Part shown: piece after piece, positions 1 through 11,864 of the stretch
Layout of the letters: every line of letters begins with the position of its first letter
Numbering within the stretch: the stretch's first letter is position 1
Source of the DNA: Lineus longissimus
Lineage: Eukaryota; Nemertea; Pilidiophora; Heteronemertea; Lineidae
Reading direction: 5' to 3'
NCBI RefSeq assembly: GCF_910592395.1
Contig: NC_088325.1
Coordinates: 7,657,501-7,721,500 of the forward strand
Length of the DNA stretch: 64,000 nt
Translations under genes and position numbers: made by a program
The notes under the pieces: model-generated
The model's database searches: none
Seen by the model: only the letters and a program-made list of their open reading frames with translations
What the model was told of the DNA's origin: nothing

Positions 1-1760
1 CGACACGCAGCGGTCTTCTGCACAAGGGGTAACACCTTACTTTAATAGAAAATTTTATCCACATTATCCAGGCTGTTCTTGTTCGACACAGCTGAATGAA
101 TTCGTCACCAACTGTGATCGGAGCGCTCGGCATCCTTTGTCATCATCACCAGATATAAACATGTCAAAATTGCCAATTTCAAATATTTGTCCAAGTCCGA
201 AAATCATGAACTGCGCATGTCGAAGGGAAGTTCCGCCAAAACAGCGAAAAAAATGTGAAACCGTGATACGGTCAAAATATCCACTGTGTTCAATTAATCT
301 TTCGTTCGGACGGTCCGACTCCGACCCTGGGTGGCGTATGCCCTTTTAAGTATCTGGCAAAGGCCTATTGTTGACGATGTCATTTGGCTCTGGCTCTCAA
401 AACATGTACAAATTTTGTGTAGAAAAAATTTCCTATTTTCTAGTAGTCGAATGAACCATCGAGGTATATTGGCTGAGACAATCGGATTTACGCCATATAT
501 ATGTCGATGCAAGGATATCAGAAATACCGCGTAGATGAAAGCACGTGGAAATGTACATTTGCATATCAAAGAACCCGGAAAAACTATGTGCAAATTTTAT
601 AAAAAGTGAACACGTATTTACAGAATCAACCAAATTAATGTATTCTTTATGTAGCTGTACAGTGTTTGTATGCACCAAATTCGAAATCAACTAAGAAATA
701 AAGTCATATTTGGACATTATTGACGAGAAAATCGCCGGCATCTTCCACCGTCAATATTATTGTCACATGCAGTAATCAATCTCCACACCAGAGAGTCGTT
801 CTTTACCCAAGTCTTTCACCCCTGGCAGCAATATGTGAGGGGGTGACCGATAACGATTGAATAAAAACTAAAATTACGTCAAATTTCTCAATAGGGTCAT
901 TCCATTGGTGATTGATTTAATATTCTTTTGTAATTTCAGAAAGATAAAAAAATATACATGTATCTTGAATTTTTTGATGCTCTTTTTTCGTCACAGCAAT
1001 TTTGATGATGTTTAAAACTGCGCCATTTTGCACAAAATGGCGCCGTTGTTGTCAGAGGTTTACACATGTATGATGTAACATGCAATGACATGTTTTCGCG
1101 AGGAGATGTAATCTCTAAACATATTTTTAGACTGTCTGAAACGACCCGTCTTCGAAATCAAGTTGGTTTCGAAACGGCCTCCAAATTCACTTGAGATTTT
1201 AACCAATTTCCGTCTATGGATTTGGCTTTAAAATATGTTTTTCATCAACCGCTAAGGGTACTTGCTTACATGGTACTGTTTTAAAAGCAATTCATGTTAT
1301 TGTTAAAGCGCATGCAGTGTGTTTATTACGTACTCGGTTTGACTACGTCTTTTCTGACTAATGGCCGCTGATGAGAGAGTTAAAACGGTAAAAGAAGCTT
1401 CTTTTAAGTATTTTTTTCTTTTATCGGCTTAAGTTTTAAGACTACAACTACTCGCCATCATTGACATTGTGTCACTGTCACTTTGTGCTAGCCAACTGCT
1501 TCTTCGGTCAACTGCCATGATGGCATCATCCTAACTATATACCGCCCCCCCCCCCTCCACCACCCCCAGGCCCCACCACCACCACCCGAGTCTTCTCGCT
1601 CACGCTAACGAAGAGCTCCATCAAGGCCTGAGCCTTCCTAATATTATTTAAAACCATCAGAAATTATGAATTTGAGAGCGATTTTCAAGATTTCTCAACA
1701 TCTTGACTTGGTCAAAACTATAAAAGTAGGCCTGTCGCCTTTTCACATTTTACAATACAG
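1..1760. other. Non-coding stretch, no gene recognised
   Basis: AT-rich sequence with only short overlapping ORFs that show no recognisable domain. It holds a poly-C run near 1,544-1,556. About 1,490-1,640 is repeated in direct orientation at about 4,480-4,710 (shared words include the phrase around ACTGCCATGATGGCATCATC and the one around GAGCCTTCCT), so this part belongs to a dispersed or flanking repeat. Confidence 0.6.
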
Positions 1761-1980
1761 TCATTAGCCTAGGCCTATAGTATGGGCGGTTATTACCGCA
1801 AATAAAGACAAACCAAAGCAAAGACACTTGTGTAGCATATCAAGGACACGTAGATTGATACTCCTGTGTGTGCCACATCAAAGACATCTGGACCATACAC
1901 CACGTCAAAGATAACGATGCGAAGTCAACAGGCGGCGCCACTGTAGATTGCTGGCGGCCGTATGCCTGTTGACGTTGTAG

Positions 1981-2935
1981 GCCATGGGACGAGTGGCAAA
2001 AATGTGTCTAGAAAAAGGATTCCGTTTGACAAATTAGCGGGCAAATTAAAAACAGTCGTTTTTGTGTAATATGGGGGTGCTGATTTCAAAAATCAATTTT
2101 TCTCCCGCGTAAAGTTGCACATTAAGTCAGAAATGATACCCTTAATAGGGCCTAATGGTCCCAAAGTAGGGGTCAAAAAGTTGATGTCATCAAAACATGT
2201 CAACATGGGTATCAAAATGAAGGTCTATGGGGGTACTTTAACATTGCATAGTTTTTGGCCCCCTTAACGAACCGTGGGAGCCCCCCAGGGAGGGTCAAAA
2301 AGGGCAAAAGTGGTAACTTTGACCCTGTCCCACGATCTTCATAGGGACTATAAATGGATAAAAACTGTTTTATTTGACAGTATGACAGTAATCGTATAGA
2401 CCTTCAAAATGATACCCATGACAACACTCTCGGGGTAAGGGTTGCCGAGATAGTAATTTTGACCCCTTTTTAGGCTCCAAATTTAAGATCTCGAAAACCT
2501 TTTGCCCAAGGGTGTCGTCATGGGTATCTATGAAAAGGTCTATGTGAGTACTGTCGAATAAAACAGTTTTTATCCATTTATAGTCCCTATGAAGATCGTG
2601 GGACAGGGTCAAAGTTACCACTTTTGCCCTTTTTGACCCTCCCTGGGGGGCTCCCACGGTTCGTTAAGGGGGCCAAAAACTATGCAATGTTAAAGTACCC
2701 CCATAGACCTTCATTTTGACTCCCATGTTGACATGTTTCGATTCAACTTTTTGACCCCTACTTTGGGACCATTAGGCCCTATTAAGGGCATCATTTCTGA
2801 CTTAATGTGCAACTTTACACGGGAGAAAAATTGATTTTTGAAATCAGCACCCCCATATTACCCAAAAACTACTGTTTTCAATTTGCCCGCTAATTTGTCA
2901 AACGGAACTTCACATTTTTCACACTCGTCCCATGG
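1981..2935. repeat. ~950 bp imperfect palindrome inside the foldback element
   Basis: The sequence from about 1,981 (CCATGGGACGAGTG) onward is the reverse complement of the sequence ending at 2,935. Pairing runs through the blocks near 2,270-2,380 and 2,555-2,665 (for example CAGGGAGGGTCAAAAAGGGC on the left arm) to a centre near 2,465. The arms are highly similar, so an ORF at 2,370-2,657 is only arm sequence, not a gene. Confidence 0.85.
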
Positions 2936-3347
2936 CCTATTGTTGTTATTCGCCACCTCTCTCCCCATTATTCCAACAACTTGTTGAAGGAGGTTGACCC
3001 AGTTTTCTAACTTATCTCTATCCATGGTTATGATATACTAACTAGTATGACTGATGATGTTGAAAAGAAAGGGGATCGAAAAATACGACAGTCTACTACG
3101 AATAGATGCAATAGTGACATAACAACACGTGCATTTTCCCGCTAGTCGCTATATCAACAAAAACGTCGAAATCGTTTTTACTTTTCCCAAGACGGTGGCG
3201 CCGCCTGTTGACTTCACATCGTTATCTTTGACGTGGTGTATGGTCCAGATGTCTTTGATGTGGCATACATAGGAGTATCAATCTACGTGTCCTTGATATG
3301 CTACACAAGTGTCTTTGCTTTGGTTTGTCTTTATTTGCGGTAATAGG

Positions 3348-4480
3348 GAGCTCTTAAGCGAGCTTTATGGTTAAGGGTTGAATGTGTGTGTGTATACCGT
3401 CAACGAAAAAAACTTGACCCGGTTGACCGGAACCAGAAAACCTCTGCACCCAGGTGACATTTTTGCACGCGAATCGTATACGCTAATGCACAGCAATTTA
3501 CCTGGGGAGAGATTTTCTTTTTCCAAACAATTCAGCGGGACGCTACGATGTTTACGCAGAGAAGCCGCTGTTCGGTTGAAGATTTCGTCAAAACAGGGCC
3601 GAATCAAAGTGTAACGATACCCTGGGGCGAATCGAAATGCATTAAACAACAAGCTGCATCGCTGCCAGAGATCATTTTTCTCTTTCCGCGACGAAATCGT
3701 GCTTTGAACTGGCAAAATTCCGCAAAAGATTTTCCGTCTGCTAACTTTTCCGTAGTTTCAAGCGCACCAACATGATCGGTCCGGGGCTGCCCGTTTCGAC
3801 GACGATTTCGTCAATATCATGGGGTGTGACAATATGTCAACGGTCTGGTTCCATTAATAATGCAATAATCTTGAAAGTACATTGGTCTCAATGTCTATTT
3901 CCCCGTTTCCATGTCAAAATCCTACCATGAAACCTGAAACCACTCGTCCACAACACTGGCCATTTTAATTGTCCGTAGAAAGCGCATGCGCACTTAACTC
4001 AAACGCACGCGCTACCCTCAGGTCTCACAAGCCGGTGCGGAGGCCAGGCCTACCTGCCTCCAAAAATGACGCGACGTCATTTAATGCATACCCCTGTTCC
4101 AGCGGCTGTAGACTTGGCAGTACGTTACTCTCACACAAACCAATACATTTCTGAACAGCATGTCTCTTGTATTGTAGAATACATCTGACCAAGTTTGACC
4201 AAGTGATCAGGTGTTAATCTTGAAGTTATAAGGCAGAGGTAAAATTTTTTCAAATTTGCGTTATACAGGGTGTCTCATGCATTGTGCTACATCAGTCTAT
4301 GCATGACTGTATGTCTAGGCGACGTTGGTCTTTTTGAATTAGAATATAAATCTTAATTACACTTGGGTCTTGGGATCATTATGCTTATCTCCGGGCAAAA
4401 ATACCTATCCTTCTCCTGTTGTGTTTAGTTTCCCACATTCTCCCCACTTATTTTCTATACTGCGACAGCGTCTATTGGGT
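3348..4480. other. Unique-looking interior of the foldback region
   Basis: Small overlapping ORFs on both strands (for example 3,371-3,715 minus and 3,378-3,614 plus) cover the same bases without any recognisable domain, so no gene is called. ACAGGGTGTCTCATGCATTG at 4,265 resembles the start of mariner-type terminal repeats, but no partner was found. Confidence 0.4.
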
Positions 4481-4710
4481 CAACTGCCATGATGGCATCA
4501 TCCTAACTATATCCCCCCTCTCCCACCCACCAACTACTCGCCATCAATCATTGACATTGTGTGCTAGCCAACTGCTTCTTCGGTAAACTGCCATGATGGC
4601 ATCATCCTAAGACCTAACTATATAACCCCCCCCCCCCCCCACCGAGTCTTCTCGCTTACCAGCCCTATTAACGAAGAGCTCCCTATCGAGGCCTGAGCCT
4701 TCCTCATATT
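4480..4710 (+). repeat. Direct repeat of 1,490-1,640
   Basis: This carries the same ordered words as 1,490-1,640, including TGCCATGATGGCATCATCCT (twice here, near 4,488 and 4,589), a poly-C tract at 4,626-4,640, and GAGTCTTCTCGCT. The internal duplication makes this copy longer. It sits directly before the right terminal repeat of the foldback element. Confidence 0.75.
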
Positions 4711-4826
4711 AACCACCCAGGAGTATCAATCTACGTGTCCTTTATATGCTACACAAGTGTCTTTGCTTTGGTTTGTCTTTATTTGGGGTAATAACCGCCC
4801 ATACTACAGGCCTAGCCGATGATTAG

Positions 4827-6416
4827 CATCCAGAATCGCATTTCATTTCTATCGAAATTCCCGGAATTAACAAAATTTTCCATTACAATTTGCGCACTAC
4901 GTAATCTACAGTAATACCAGCTTAATTATCAACAGGTAAACAGTCGTTTGCTTGTCTGAATAACGAAAAATCAGAAAAACTTTGGGGAGATATTTTTGTC
5001 TTCCCAAACCTACCATGGTGGTTTCTACTCCGTCATGTGACTTTGGCGGCTGTGCGCGCATGCTCGCCAAACTTCGTTTCCTGTTTCCGGTACCGGGATT
5101 ATCACGTTTCTGACAAGAAAAATAAGTCGTTTGCACTCGTAGTACTACTGCACCACGCCACTGGGTGAACGAAAAAAATGACAAGGTAACCAAAGTAAAT
5201 TTACGAAGTTGTACATTTTTTTCCCCTGTGATGATGGCTGAGGTCGGACTTGTTATACAAAGAAACTCTCCGAAATCCCATGACCATGACGATGTCCCAT
5301 GATGATGATGAACTAACCGTACTAGCCCACCACTAATGTCCAGTGCCAAATCGTCGGAGCCAATCAGATTGCTGGGTTAGGGGTTAGGGTTCGACATATA
5401 TTAGTGTATATCATACATGTAATACCCGTCCGACGATTTGGCATGCGATGGACCTCCTACACTAGACTACACTACACTACAGTACAGTCTTCAAATGCTC
5501 CAGAATAAACGCAACCGGAATCTTTCACTCACTGCCACTATACCTCTTGTCTTATCGGGCCGTTCGAACCATTCCATACCGGGGCCTTTTTTGGTATTAA
5601 TTGTACAGTCTCATCTAGCAAAACCTTTGTCTTCGCCGCCACCAGAGCGCCATCTATACGACTTGGTTCAAGTTGGTGCGTAAGTTTCATTGCAAAGTAT
5701 AGGCCCTATTGTGGTTTTTGAATGAGACTCAAAAACGCAACACTTGCCAAGATATCAGACCGCTGATTGAGTAATAGACCCTATGCGTTAATAATTGTCA
5801 ACATCAGGATGCCATTTTCTCCTGAAGTGCCCTCCTTCATGGCAAAACGTCTTAGTTTTTCGTCAATGCACCTGCAGAAAACCTTTTTTTGGTTCCTTGC
5901 GGGGAATGTTTTAGAACAAATCAAGGTAAAAATCGAACTGTAAACATTCAACGGGAAAAATCCCCAAAATGTTTCTGTAGGTAAAAATCCAAAAATTTAT
6001 AAATTTTTCAGAATCTTTCCTTTTTCAAATATTTTCAGATATTTGGAGTATTTGGAGATTTTTAAAAATATTTTTGCTATTTTTCTGACAGCCTTCAAAA
6101 AGAACATGTTTGTGTTGGATATCCCCCAATGAAAAAGTCAAGAAAAAAACAACTTTATGGGGCTGTTTTTTTCAACAAAATTTGTTCAAAAATTATTTTT
6201 TTAAGAAATCAATTTTTGTTCAATTTTTGTTCAAAATGCTTTATGCATTGTAATTTGGGATTTTTACCGTTGTGATTTTAACCGCTAGGATTTTAGGATT
6301 TTTACTGCGTACTCCAGGCGAGTGATAAGTATTTCAACCGGCTAATCATGTTGTATATTTTAGAATATACGTGTAACATCCCAAGAGTATTTTCCTTGTA
6401 GAAGAAAATTGACATA
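4827..6416. other. Non-coding stretch with one short inverted repeat
   Basis: No gene is recognised; ORFs at 4,906-5,349 (minus) and 5,438-5,683 (plus) have no familiar motif. A 14-15 bp inverted repeat (TGCCAAATCGTCGGA at 5,343 and its complement ending near 5,442) encloses about 70 bp that includes two TTAGGG-like words. Confidence 0.4.
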
Positions 6417-6482
6417 AGGCCTGAAAAAAAATGCTGTGTTTCGGGTCACCTCAAAAATAAATTTTAGGGTAGGACGGTCGGA
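6417..6482 (+). repeat. Left arm of a 4 kb-spaced inverted repeat
   Basis: The stretch through AAAAAATGCTGTGTTTCGGG is matched in inverted orientation at about 10,530-10,600 (through AAAACACAGCATTTTTTT). The two arms bracket the whole cluster of ~450 bp elements. Confidence 0.6.
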
Positions 6483-6714
6483 AGGTTATTTTATTTTTTT
6501 CCTCAATATATGATTGAAATTCACACTCAAAAGTACTGTTTACAGTGTTGAGGAATTATTTATCCGCTTCAGACTTGATGTATGGTGGAACTTACTAGCA
6601 GAACCTGCCGTGACAAGCGATGCTGCTGCCATTTTGATTGCAGTGACGTCAGTTTCCTTCCTCCACCGAGATGGAGCGTTCCAAGATGACCGCACCCATG
6701 GTTTTTGGCGTTCT

Positions 6715-7164
6715 GAGACAAGACCACTAATGAATATTCATAGGTTGGAGGGTCGAGGCCTATCAATTAGACGAGTGCATGTTTTTAACTCTCAAGTACA
6801 TATTTGGAGAGGTATTGAAAAAATATTTGCTGTGGCAAGTCTACAGATATAAAGAAATTATTTGATGAAAAAATTAATTTCGAATTTTGCTAATTTGGTA
6901 ATAGGGGGCATGTTTTGAGTTTTTTCTGCCAGTTGGCTGAAAAGAGTGGAAATATCAAAGTCTGTCTAATTTGTCGATTATCAAAAAATTTCCATGGTCA
7001 ATCACCAGTTTATTTTTCACCATTTACTTGCCCGACTGTCCAGAATAACATAATCTAAATTTCAGATTCACAACCGAACGCAGTATTTGATGCGTCGCGG
7101 TCAAACATTATTGACAATTTAACTGCTAAAAGGTTTAAAAAAATCAATTGTGTCTTGCCTCTTC
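6715..7164 (+). mobile_element. 450 bp inverted-repeat MITE, copy 1
   Basis: The unit starts GAGACAAGACCAC and ends with GTCTTGCCTCTTCT; the two ends are inverted (GTGGTCTTG against CAAGACCAC in the better preserved copies). The interior holds no transposase. It is followed head-to-tail by copy 2, with only about 450 bp between the two starts. Confidence 0.8.
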
Positions 7165-7604
7165 TGAGACAAGACCACTAATGAATATTCATAGGTTGGA
7201 GGTTCGAGGCCTATCAATTAGACGAGTGCATGTTTTTAACTCGCAAGTACATATTTGGAGAGGTATTGAAAAAATATTTGCTGTGGCAAGTCTACAGATA
7301 TAAAGAAATTATTTGATGAAAAAATTAATTTCGAATTTTGCTAATTTGGTAGGGGGCGTGTTTTGAGTTTTTTCTGCCAGTTGGCTGAAAAGAGTGGAAA
7401 TATCAAAGTCTGTCTAATTTGTCGATTATCAAAAAATTTCCGTGGTCAATCACCAGTTTATTTTTCACCATTTACTTGCCCGACTGTCCAGAATAACATA
7501 ATCTAAATTTCAGATTCACAACCGAACGCAGTATTTGATGCGTCGCGGTCAAACATTGACAATTTAACTGCTAAAAGGCTTAAAAAATCAATTGTGGTCT
7601 TGCC
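7165..7604 (+). mobile_element. 450 bp inverted-repeat MITE, copy 2
   Basis: Nearly identical to copy 1 along its whole length (for example TTGAAAAAATATTTGCTGTG and TTTGATGCGTCGCGGTCAAA). It lacks the short ATTA step in GTCAAACATTATTGACA and ends in GTGGTCTTGCCTC. Confidence 0.8.
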
Positions 7605-8156
7605 TCCACTTACATCACATTTTGGGTCAATTTAGTGAAAAATTTGAATGTGCTCAAATCACTCTTAATTCATTTAGAATATTGTATTGCTGATGATTTA
7701 AGGTCAAAACAAGCTAAAATAATGAGAAAAAAAACTTGATTTGACCCAAATATGAGGCAACCTTGCCCCGGTCTAAGTTCGGTTTCAATTTTACAAGTCT
7801 TGCTGTGTTGCCATTCGTTTTGTAATTTCTTTGAAAATACTTAGGCCTTGATTCTGAAAGTTGTGCCCTAAGCAGCAAAGATATTCCTAAATCGCATCCT
7901 AAATTTTCAGCTCCATAACTTGCTTATTCTGGCCAGGGCTGGTCTTTGAATTTGGTGCTGTTGGCTGCAAAATCATGACTTTTTGTCGATTTTGTCCTCT
8001 TTCGTCGCTTTGGCACAGTTGTACCACTCTTTGAAATGTCTCTCATTTCTCCAAAAATGTCCAGATATGACTTTCCTTTGTTGGAGAGTTGTGGGATGTC
8101 ATCTACATTAGTTTGAAAAAATCTCAAAATGTTAACCCCTGAAATCTACCTTCATT
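7605..8156. other. Spacer between two tandem MITE pairs
   Basis: About 550 bp of non-repeat sequence. An ORF on the minus strand at 7,924-8,127 (67 codons) has no recognisable domain, and nothing else is supported. Confidence 0.4.
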
Positions 8157-8607
8157 GAGACAAGACCACTAATGAATATTCATAGGTTGGAGGGTCGAGG
8201 CCTATCAATTAGACGAGTGCATGTTTTTAACTCTCAAGTACATATTTGGAGAGGTATTGAAAAAATATTTGCTGTGGCAAGTCTACAGATATAAAGAAAT
8301 TATTTGATGAAAAAATTAATTTCGAATTTTGCTAATTTGGTAATAGGGGGCGTGTTTTGAGTTTTTTCTGCCAGCTGGCTGAAAAGAGTGGAAATATCAA
8401 AGTCTGTCTAATTTGTCGATTATCAAAAAATTTCCGTGGTCAATCACCAGTTTATTTTTCACCATTTACTTGCCCGACTGTCCAGAATAACATAATCTAA
8501 ATTTCAGATTCACAACCGAACGCAGTATTTGATGCGTCGCGGTCAAACATTATTGACAATTTAACTGCTAAAAGGCTTAAAAAATCAATTGTGGTCTTGC
8601 CTATTCT
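8157..8607 (+). mobile_element. 450 bp inverted-repeat MITE, copy 3
   Basis: Same unit as copies 1 and 2, 451 bp, from GAGACAAGACCAC to GTGGTCTTGCCTATTCT. Copy 4 follows without spacer, repeating the tandem arrangement of the first pair. Confidence 0.8.
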
Positions 8608-8975
8608 GAGACAAGACCACTAATGAATATTCATAGGTTGGAGGGTCGAGGCCTATCAATTAGACGAGTGCATGTTTTTAACTCGCAAGTACATATTTGG
8701 AGAGGTATTGAAAAAATATTTGCTGTGGCAAGTCTACAGACATGACAGATATAAAGAAATTATTTGATGAAAAAATTAATTTCGAATTTTGCTAATTTGG
8801 TTTTGAGATTTTTCTGCCAGGCTGAAAAGAGTGGAAATATCAATGTCTGTCTAATTTGTCGATTATCAAAAAATTTCCGTGGTCATCTACCAGTTTACTT
8901 TTCACCATTTACTTGCCCGACTGTCCGGATTATCATATCAAAATTTCAGATTCACGAACTGCTAAAAGGCTTAAA
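8608..8975 (+). mobile_element. 450 bp inverted-repeat MITE, copy 4 (truncated)
   Basis: It starts GAGACAAGACCAC and follows the unit, with small deletions (for example around 8,802-8,821). It loses most of the 3' part after the word CAGATTCACGAACTGC, so the terminal GTGGTCTTG is missing. Confidence 0.75.
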
Positions 8976-9992
8976 GGGAAGGGTCCGCCAAAAAATGGGG
9001 AGTTTTGGACGGCCCGGTCAAAACCTTAGGCGGGAATAAAGTTTCATTGATAAATATAAGGAGTTTCAAGGACCCCAAAACACTTGCAAGGTTTAAGAAA
9101 TACTGGTCTGTCATTGGTTTACGTTTTCTTATCATCAACATACTCTCATCTTGAAAAATAAGACAATATTTACGACCAATGCGACCAATTTTTACATTCA
9201 TTTTGCAACATTATCGTTAACGCGCCCCTTGCAGATTCGTAAGGCACTACATGTATTTGGATGTTTTGCGACAAACTGCCTGTAGTTTCTTCGCTTGCGG
9301 ATAGATACACTGCCGTTCCTTAATGTTGGAATCGAAGGTGAGAGGATAGGCCTACTATATTCATCTGATGTTGCTAAGTTCTTTTTTGGAGTCTTGAAGG
9401 CCTAGCCTTTTGCTGCCAAATACAGTAGGCTATCCCGATGAAAACTGATGCACCCAGGTATGTGTAACGTTACTCATGAAAGCATACATCACATACACAG
9501 CGTTTTGTCTGGTATCGCTATATATATCATGTTCGTATCGTAATCAGTCCTCTTTCTAAGGTTATTTGGTTTCCATGGTTTCCACGTCCCCACCCGACTC
9601 AAAGTCCATATATGTACTACTATTCTTTGCATTCTCCATCTTTTCTTTGCTAAAACATCACTTCTATTACTATTGTCGACGATGTAACATGTCCTAACTG
9701 CATTCCGCTATCATCGCCGACTTTATTTATATACCAGAAGATTGGCCTCTGTGTAGCCGATTATGTGACCCATAGTGGAAACAGCTGACAGGTACCCAGG
9801 GGATCCATGTGCTGCTCGCAAATTTTCAACTCGTAGTAAACAAAAAGTTGTAAAGTTATGTAAATAAGCTTCCTTATATGGAACTAGTGACGTCACACAG
9901 TAGTTTGTAATTTCGCTACAGATGTCACTACTGCTCTCGGTTGTAAGACGATTCAATCTCTTTAAAAAATCAATGGTGGTCTTACCTCTTCT

Positions 9993-10446
9993 GAGACAAT
10001 ACCACCAGTGAATATTCATAGGTTTGACGGAGGGTCAAGACCTATCAATTAAATGCGAGTATTTTAACTACCAAGTACATATTTGGAGAGGTATTGAAAA
10101 AATATTTGCTGTGGCAAGTCTACAGATATAAAGAAATTATTTGATGAAAAAATTAATTTTGAATTTTGCTAATTTGGCAATAGGGGTGTGTTTTAAGATT
10201 TTTCCGCCAGTTGGCTGAAAAGAGTGGAAATAATATCAATGTCTGTCCAATTTGTCGATTATCAAAAAATTTCTGTGGTCAACTCCCAGTTTACTTTTCA
10301 CCATTTACTTGCCCAAGTGTCTGGAATATCATAATCAAAATTTCAGATTCACAACCGCACGCAGTATTTGATGCGTCGCGGTCAAACATTGACAATTTAA
10401 AGTTCTGCTAAAAGGCTTAAAAAATCAATGGTGGTCTTGCCTCTTC
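9993..10446 (+). mobile_element. 450 bp inverted-repeat MITE, copy 5 (diverged)
   Basis: It starts GAGACAATACCACCAGTG and ends GTGGTCTTGCCTCTTCT at 10,446. Several small indels make it the most diverged copy. Just upstream (9,963-9,992) lies an extra unit end (CAATGGTGGTCTTACCTCTT), which suggests that a further unit once preceded it. Confidence 0.75.
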
Positions 10447-10599
10447 TGGCATTGGGAGGAATAAAACGAAGACGGACACAGTGTTTCGGCAAAGTTTGAG
10501 TTTTATTATTTTCTCACCTTCGAAAAATATTTTAGGTGTGGGGCTTTTCGGTAGGGTCAGTCGTGCGACCCAAAACACAGCATTTTTTTTTAGGCCTGA

Positions 10600-11860
10600 G
10601 TTAAATATATATCTTGAGCGGCCAAGCAAAGACTGAGTGCCATTTGCAGTGATGTGCACTGCAGGCCAATCCTCACCGCGCCAATATCAGTGGATGCATC
10701 AATCTATTATAAATTCATGAGGACTAACATTTCGGACTGCAGACACCATGTGATCGTTGATGGCGATGAACTATTTTCGTCCGCTAAAGTTTTGTTTCAT
10801 TTAATGCCGTTTTTCTTATCGAATGTATGTTATTGGACAATATGTGGATGTTACAGGTATTAAGTGATAATTAGAGAACATAATAAACTGGTTGGAGTTA
10901 CCACAAGTGAAGAGACACTGAAATTTTTCGAATTGACGAAAAATGAATGCGTTTTGCCATGAAGCCGGGCACTTCCATTTGACTTCCGGGTCAGGAGAAA
11001 ATGGCGTCCAGGTGTTTACAATTAAAACGCAAAGGGTCTACAGCGATGGTCAATGGCATCACGCTAACTTGTTACCGTTGTGTGTACAGCGATGCCGTTT
11101 ACGAGTGAGTAATAGCCGATCAACTTCAGCTTGAAATAGATTGCATACACGCATCAAAGGTCTGACGCGTGTTGTCTGTAAAGCTCAGCAATGTCATTAC
11201 ATTGAGGGTCAAGATGCAATTTTATGGTAGGCAGTAAAAAAGTGAGTGTGAAAAGTGCTCGTTGGGACTGCTTTTTTTCATTTTTGGGAAAATGACAACC
11301 GGCGTAATCCGACTTATTAAAAAAGTGTGGCCTTACCATCTAATGTATTCGTAGCTAGTGCATTAAAGTCTCAGAACTATCAAGAACAACATTAGACAAC
11401 TGTCGGGGGGATGAAATTATTGAAAACATTGTCAAAACATACAATAAACCTACCCAAACTGACTAAAACAACTGATTTTCTGACAGTAATTTTATTGGAA
11501 AAGAGCCCTGATGTTACAAAAATTGGACATGCGCTACCCTCGGCCAAGTTGGAACTACAAAGTAAATTGTGAATTCTCGATTCTGCACGATATCTCCAAT
11601 TATTTTCAAGAAAACAGTGATTTATACTTAAAATTACCACTAGATCATACTATTTCACATTCACAGAGATGGTGTATTCCATAGTGGGATGATCATATAT
11701 TATGGTGAAAATAAAGAATTATGATTACCCTGACCTAATTACAAGACAATTGAATTTTTATGAAAATCGTCATGTTTATTCAATGGGTCATGGTTAAAAC
11801 ATTGGGCATGAAATAGACTGCCATTTTCAGGTGAAATGTACCCAAAAAATCATTTGAAAA
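10600..11860. other. Non-coding stretch, nothing recognised
   Basis: Short ORFs on both strands overlap one another and show no domain. No repeat with clear ends was found. Confidence 0.4.
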
Positions 11861-11864
11861 GTGT

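Larger units (their letters stand above)
1762..4826. mobile_element. Long foldback DNA element with ~90 bp terminal inverted repeats
   Basis: The left end (about 1,762-1,865, reading through GGGCGGTTATTACC and AAGACACTTGTGTAGCAT) recurs inverted at about 4,718-4,826, and a third, longer inverted copy lies at 3,185-3,347. Between 1,981 and 2,935 the sequence is a near-continuous palindrome (see separate entry). No transposase was found, so this is a non-autonomous foldback-type element or two nested copies of one. The right inner copy stops at 3,347 within GCGGTAATA, as if truncated. I see no clear target-site duplication. Confidence 0.7.

Noticed and set aside
2370-2657. 95-codon minus-strand ORF
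   Set aside because: It lies entirely in the palindrome arm and centre and has no domain.
4906-5349. 147-codon minus-strand ORF
   Set aside because: No recognisable domain; composition and length are compatible with chance in this region.
5375-5391. TTAGGG-like words suggesting telomere sequence
   Set aside because: Only two imperfect units; chance is enough to explain them.
6700-10450. CRISPR-like array of repeats
   Set aside because: Units are ~450 bp with inverted ends in a eukaryotic context; there are no short repeats with unique spacers.
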